Source: Blasia pusilla
Taxonomy: Eukaryota; Marchantiophyta; Marchantiopsida; Blasiales
DNA: 64,000 bases
Reading direction: 5' to 3'
Assembly (NCBI GenBank): GCA_050084515.1
Contig: CM114271.1
Coordinates: 46,686,001-46,750,000 of the forward strand
Position 1 is the stretch's first letter; every line of letters starts with the position of its first letter. This document shows positions 59,901 to 64,000 of the stretch, piece after piece. The translations under genes were made by a program, and so were the position numbers. Below the pieces are notes generated by a model. That model had not been told where the DNA came from. It was given only the letters and a program-made list of their open reading frames with translations, and did not search any database.

Positions 59901-62796
59901 CAAAGCATCAAACCTTCGGATCTAGGACGACTGAGTTTACCACTCGGTCAATTATTTGTTGATCATAGAGAATACCATGAAGTGCTCTTTAGGCAATTAC
60001 TGTGGAAAGTTGGAGGGAAGCTCAGGCCCTTAGAAAACCACCGATGGATATAGAATTGGTAACAAGATCCAACTCTAGATTCCCAAAATAGGCTACGGAG
60101 CAGATAATTGGAATGGATGGTTTAGTAGGGATCGAGCAGATTGAAAAGTGGTGGTAACAACTAGGGCTTGGATAACGGGAGAAGGTCTATGATCGAATTT
60201 CATAACGGGAATACAGGCCGAAACAATGAGCAAACCTCATGCCTAATTCCTTCATCTCTCCTGGAGGTCTCAATAGACCCTGAACTAGCTTACGAGGTTT
60301 CAGTATGGGAATGTACAAAATACCTCTAGGGAGTCTCAAGCATCTTATCATTCCTGTAGCTCATGAATTGGAAACTTGGGGAGGGAATGCATCGTATGTA
60401 AGGTTAGAGGAAACATTCAACTCATTTGAGATCTACCGTGTCATAAATATGCTTGACATTATCTGTTATGGAGAAGTCACTAATCGTCGTGACTAACTAC
60501 ATCCTTAACAGGTGAAGAAGGCTTGCTTATTGGCTTCTGAACCCAAAAAAATTTCCGCTATTCCTATCATCCTAGTCATCTAGTCAGTTGGCAAGCTCAA
60601 ATCCTCATCCCCGTGACAAGAAATTGCGGCACTGAGCTTCGCGTGGAACGAGGTAAAGAGAGAAGAGAAGAATGCATGTCCTTTAGCACAAACATGATCT
60701 TGCGGGCTCCAAGGGTAAGAGTGGGAGTGGTGTGGGGATCTAGTTCGTTGGAGAGCCTATTGAGGTGAAGAAAGACAATGGAGAAATGATGAGATATGGA
60801 TGGAGCACCATGAGATAAGTCATTCCGTGTTGGTCTACTACGAGGGCGGTCATGTGACTCAACTAGATTGGAACTTTGGAAAGCCTACATCCCAAGGATT
60901 CTACAAGGAGTAAGACTTATACGATTGTGCTTCCCTTCGCATATGCTATTGCTGCCTCTACCATTGACGAAAGTCTGTCTCTAACCTTCAGGGCGGGACT
61001 CTAGAGTTCCGAAGGTTCAACACCTAGATAAAGTTAAGTAGAGCTAAATGGCAGATACTTCCGATGCTTTTGTGGGCACGTCCAACCCCTGCATAATCCG
61101 CTCTTTGTGCTGCACCAAATCGTAGGCTTGTGAGTTCTATCCAAACTTCACAATAATAACCTCTTCACTGAATCTCTGGAAGCTCTGTTCATGAATGGGC
61201 GGATGGACGGGTTGGCATCAATCTTGAAGATCAAGCTTTGGATCTTCACCAAATTTTCTGTTGATCATTTGGATCCTCTACTTTGGTCTATACCTACCGC
61301 TTATCTACAGTAGGACACAAGAAAAACTCTCTGATTTCGCACTTTGGCATAGATCAGGAAAGGTGAAAATTCTCATCACTTTGCTTGTGATGAGTATCCA
61401 ACGTCAATGGAAGGTTGCGTTAAGGGGATGGCCAGTAAAGGGTTGTCATAGAAGGCATTCTAGAGACAATTTGAAGAATAACATGGGGAAAAAGTAAGAA
61501 AACAAAATTTTTCACCTAAAAAAAGCGACAAGGGAAGGGACGGGGGAAGACCACAGAATATTCGATTCTCACACAATCTTAAGCATATGCATTTCTATAT
61601 AAACATACCCACTTAATGTGAAGTTATTGGCTAGAACAAGCACATGAAGAATTTTTTTGTAATTGTAGTGGGGTATGACCGCCTTCAAAAGCAATCGCCT
61701 CCAATTTTACAGAGAAGGTTTGTATGAGCTTCTCCATCTGTGCGTTCCACGATTCGACTTGGATTGCACGTCTTCATATCCTCTTCGAATCTCCTCAAGA
61801 TCGGTCTCCAATCTTAGGGCGAATATCACCCCAGCCTGACCCAAAATAATACCAACTCGATTAACATGGCTATAGTGTGACGAGACCTCACGGAAGCCAT
61901 TCTTGCGATTTTCATTCAGCCATCGTAAAAGTGTGTACATACCTTGTGGAGAAGCGCGATTCCAACTTCAATCTTGGAGAGCCTATATCTCACGACGAGC
62001 AGGAAACACACTTTCCTTAAGCGACATGAGGCTAGTAAGCCCTAAACCTACTTACACAAGTATTAGGGAAAGTGTTTCAACAAACGTCCTAAACTGGGTT
62101 CGGAAATTATGGGAAAGCATTCCAATACGACTTCAATACCACGGTCCTGGTACTGGATTGAATTTGAGCTTATGGAAATACCTCTTAAATTGAACCTTCT
62201 TCTCATCTGAATTCAATCCTATGTTTGCCAAGAATCAGCATTCTTTGTAAACGTAGCCGGTTGAGATCGTGTGATTTTCACATGAAATCTGAAACTTTAG
62301 TAAAATTTTCGATGTGAAAATTGGTTTTTCTTTGTTAAATAAAAAAGAACCGGTTAGAATGATGAAATTTTTTCTTGTCTTGAAAGATCTCTCGGAAAAA
62401 GATCCGGTGTGCCTAAAAGTCATGTTTGAGCACTAATTCAATCCATGCTATTACTTATGTTAAAAGAAAGTAAAATATTATTGAGATCATTTATCTTTTT
62501 CAAATATTAAATGAGCTCCACCTAATCTCTCAGTAAAATTTATTTTTACTAATAAATTTATTATTATTCAAAAATAGACTTGGAAAATTTTACACATGAG
62601 AATTTTAAGAGTTAAGCTTTTTAAGGGTTAGGAGAATTTTAATGCCAACATGGAAAAGTGAATGTATAGCCGCGGGAGTTAAGACCTTAACATTCCTTTG
62701 AAGCGAATTCCAAGCAAGAAATGGAAATTAATAAATACACTGTGTATGGTAAGGATCCATTTCAGCCAACAAAATTAAAGATAATATATTTTCTAT
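56958..62796. other. Repeat-derived interval without supported genes
   Basis: Sequence near 58155-58205 resembles 56585-56635. Positions 58760-58890 match the dispersed repeat at 39010-39125. A minus-strand frame at 58870-59064 (LVQLKSQLIRPNLYVLEFRS) and short frames at 59722-60053, 60305-60496 and 61707-61940 are protein-like but unrecognised. They are probably remnants of an old retroelement. No intact gene is visible. Confidence 0.45.
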
Positions 62797-63192
62797 ATCT
62801 ATATTATTATTGGAGAGTGCCTTCTTGATTTGCAGACATCTCTTTGCTTGACATGTGACAACCGGGCAGCAAGAAAAGATTTCCTCCTCTACAATCAACA
62901 AGAAAAATATTTTGTGTCCAATATGATTAGTCCCTTCACTCTTGTGCATGGCACGGGTTGCCCACTACCTTAACAGAAGTTGGGTTACGAGAAGTTCCGC
63001 TCTTGTTATTGATACATGTGTTTTAGAGCTCTTCTTCTATCAACTAGTGTGCAGACCTTTCCCACCCATTCGTTAAGGCACCTTTCAATAAAGTACCTGT
63101 AACATGTGAAATATTTTCTTGCTGCCCAATTGCCACATGTCAAACATAGAAGAGTTTCCAAATCAAGAAGGCACTCTCATGATAATATAGAT
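62797..63192. repeat. Inverted-repeat element with arms of about 85 bp
   Basis: The left arm (62797-62883) is the reverse complement of the right arm (63108-63192). Both carry 'ttcttgctgcccaattgccacatgtcaa' in some form, 'aaatcaagaaggcactctc' and 'ataatatagat'. They enclose about 220 bp. Direct relatives of the right arm lie at 63401-63493 and 28876-28970. The form suggests a MITE-like non-autonomous element or repeat pair. Confidence 0.75.
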
Positions 63193-63962
63193 CTTAAAAA
63201 TAAAAAAATCAATTTTAATGTTTTATGCTCAATTGTAGTGTTTGTTGTATTAGAAGAGGTTCCGATGTTATAACACAACCACCACGAATAGTTACTAGTA
63301 AGGCATTTGGGAAATATTTTTTTTAAGAGCTAACTCATAATCTGTCAAGGGAAGAGATTAATAATATTATATATAAATTTAATTTTCTTTTCTTGCTATA
63401 GCATGTGAAATAATTTTTTATTGCCCAATAACCCTATGCCAAAAAAGAAGAGTTTATAAATAAAAAAGACACTATCTCATATTAACATAGATTTAAAAAT
63501 ATAATTATTATATTTGGAGAAAAAAAATCTAAATCTTTTTCCCGTCACTAATGTTGCATAACACTGGCAATATGAATAATCGGAAAATTGGAAGATTACT
63601 ACACGCCTTTCCCGACAACAATTGCACGGAGATGACGCGTCGCAGGGAACATGCAGACGTGGATGCCCTAATATCGTGGAGGCTCTAGATGTGGAAGTTT
63701 CTCCAGGTCACTAGTACGGTAGGACTACGTGGTCATTGGGCCCTTACCACAGTCATCGCAGCCATCATTCCATCTGCAGTTGACGGACGGAGAGGAAACC
63801 GTTGGACCGGGCGACCGCACAGAGTGACAGAGTTGCTCGATCGAGAAGAAACAGCCGCCGACACTGGGGGAGCGAAATCAGCAACATTGATGGGGAGTTA
63901 TTGTCGTTCCTCGCGGCGTTTATGGTTTTCCTGACTCCCTTAAATGTGTTCAGATCATCGTC
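63193..63962. other. AT-rich repeat then GC-rich probable promoter
   Basis: The left part (to about 63530) is AT-rich and contains another copy of the dispersed repeat (63401-63493). From about 63600 the sequence is GC-richer and may be the promoter and leader of a gene starting at 63963. A short frame at 63689-63934 has no recognised domain. Confidence 0.4.
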
Positions 63963-64000
63963 ATGTCAGACCGTGTTCTTCTGCTCCTCCTCGTGCTCGT
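63963..64000 (+). CDS. Possible gene start cut by the window edge
   Basis: An ATG at 63963 opens MSDRVLLLLLVLV up to the last base, a Leu-rich hydrophobic start like a signal peptide. Composition upstream changes to GC-rich, as before the other genes here. With only 12 codons visible, the identity is unknown. Confidence 0.25.
   Translation, partial: MSDRVLLLLLVL

Overview
The window comes from the nuclear genome of a land plant. It holds three intact, intron-containing plant genes with GT-AG introns (and one GC-AG intron), separated by long stretches of decayed retrotransposons and AT-rich sequence. The species cannot be named from the sequence. The retroelement types and gene structures would suit a non-seed plant (bryophyte or lycophyte), but that is inference.

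The three genes are all on the + strand, and each reconstructs to a complete open frame across its introns. (1) 331-2732 is an AMMECR1-family protein of 207 aa in 5 exons, with the LRGCIGT signature. (2) 21269-27284 is a homologue of tomato Tm-1 (UPF0261 ATP-binding domain plus TIM-barrel domain), 756 aa in 10 exons. (3) 51702-54705 is an NRT1/PTR (NPF) proton-coupled transporter of 611 aa in 4 exons. A possible fourth gene begins 38 bases before the right edge. The three genes have no obvious functional link.

Mobile elements fill much of the rest. A Ty3/gypsy chromovirus lies at 5919-13335, with LTRs of about 1 kb, an initiator-tRNA-type primer site and a C-terminal chromodomain. It is inserted into an older, strongly decayed element. 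A non-LTR element with zinc finger, reverse transcriptase, CCHC motif and a restriction-like endonuclease lies at about 16300-19620. Decayed Ty1/copia pieces lie at 14440-14675 and 42590-44990. An old solo LTR of the chromovirus family lies at 40713-41553.

The most unusual feature is the minus-strand Ty3/gypsy element at 29151-38426. Its pol region carries a DNMT3-like cytosine-5 DNA methyltransferase between protease and reverse transcriptase, and the integrase ends in a PHD finger. The same methyltransferase segment, in the same position next to the protease region, is recognisable in the decayed copy at 4595-5918 (continuing at 13336). The methyltransferase is therefore a component of the family and not an accident of one copy. 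Both copies are broken by stops and frameshifts, several of them consistent with deamination of methylated cytosine.

Other structures are a duplicated splice acceptor in intron 1 of the Tm-1 homologue, a long inverted repeat at about 45.7 kb that would fold as a hairpin, an inverted-repeat element at 62.8-63.2 kb with relatives elsewhere, and several short tandem repeats. The intervals 44991-50340 and 56958-62796 are mostly AT-rich, with no gene I can support.
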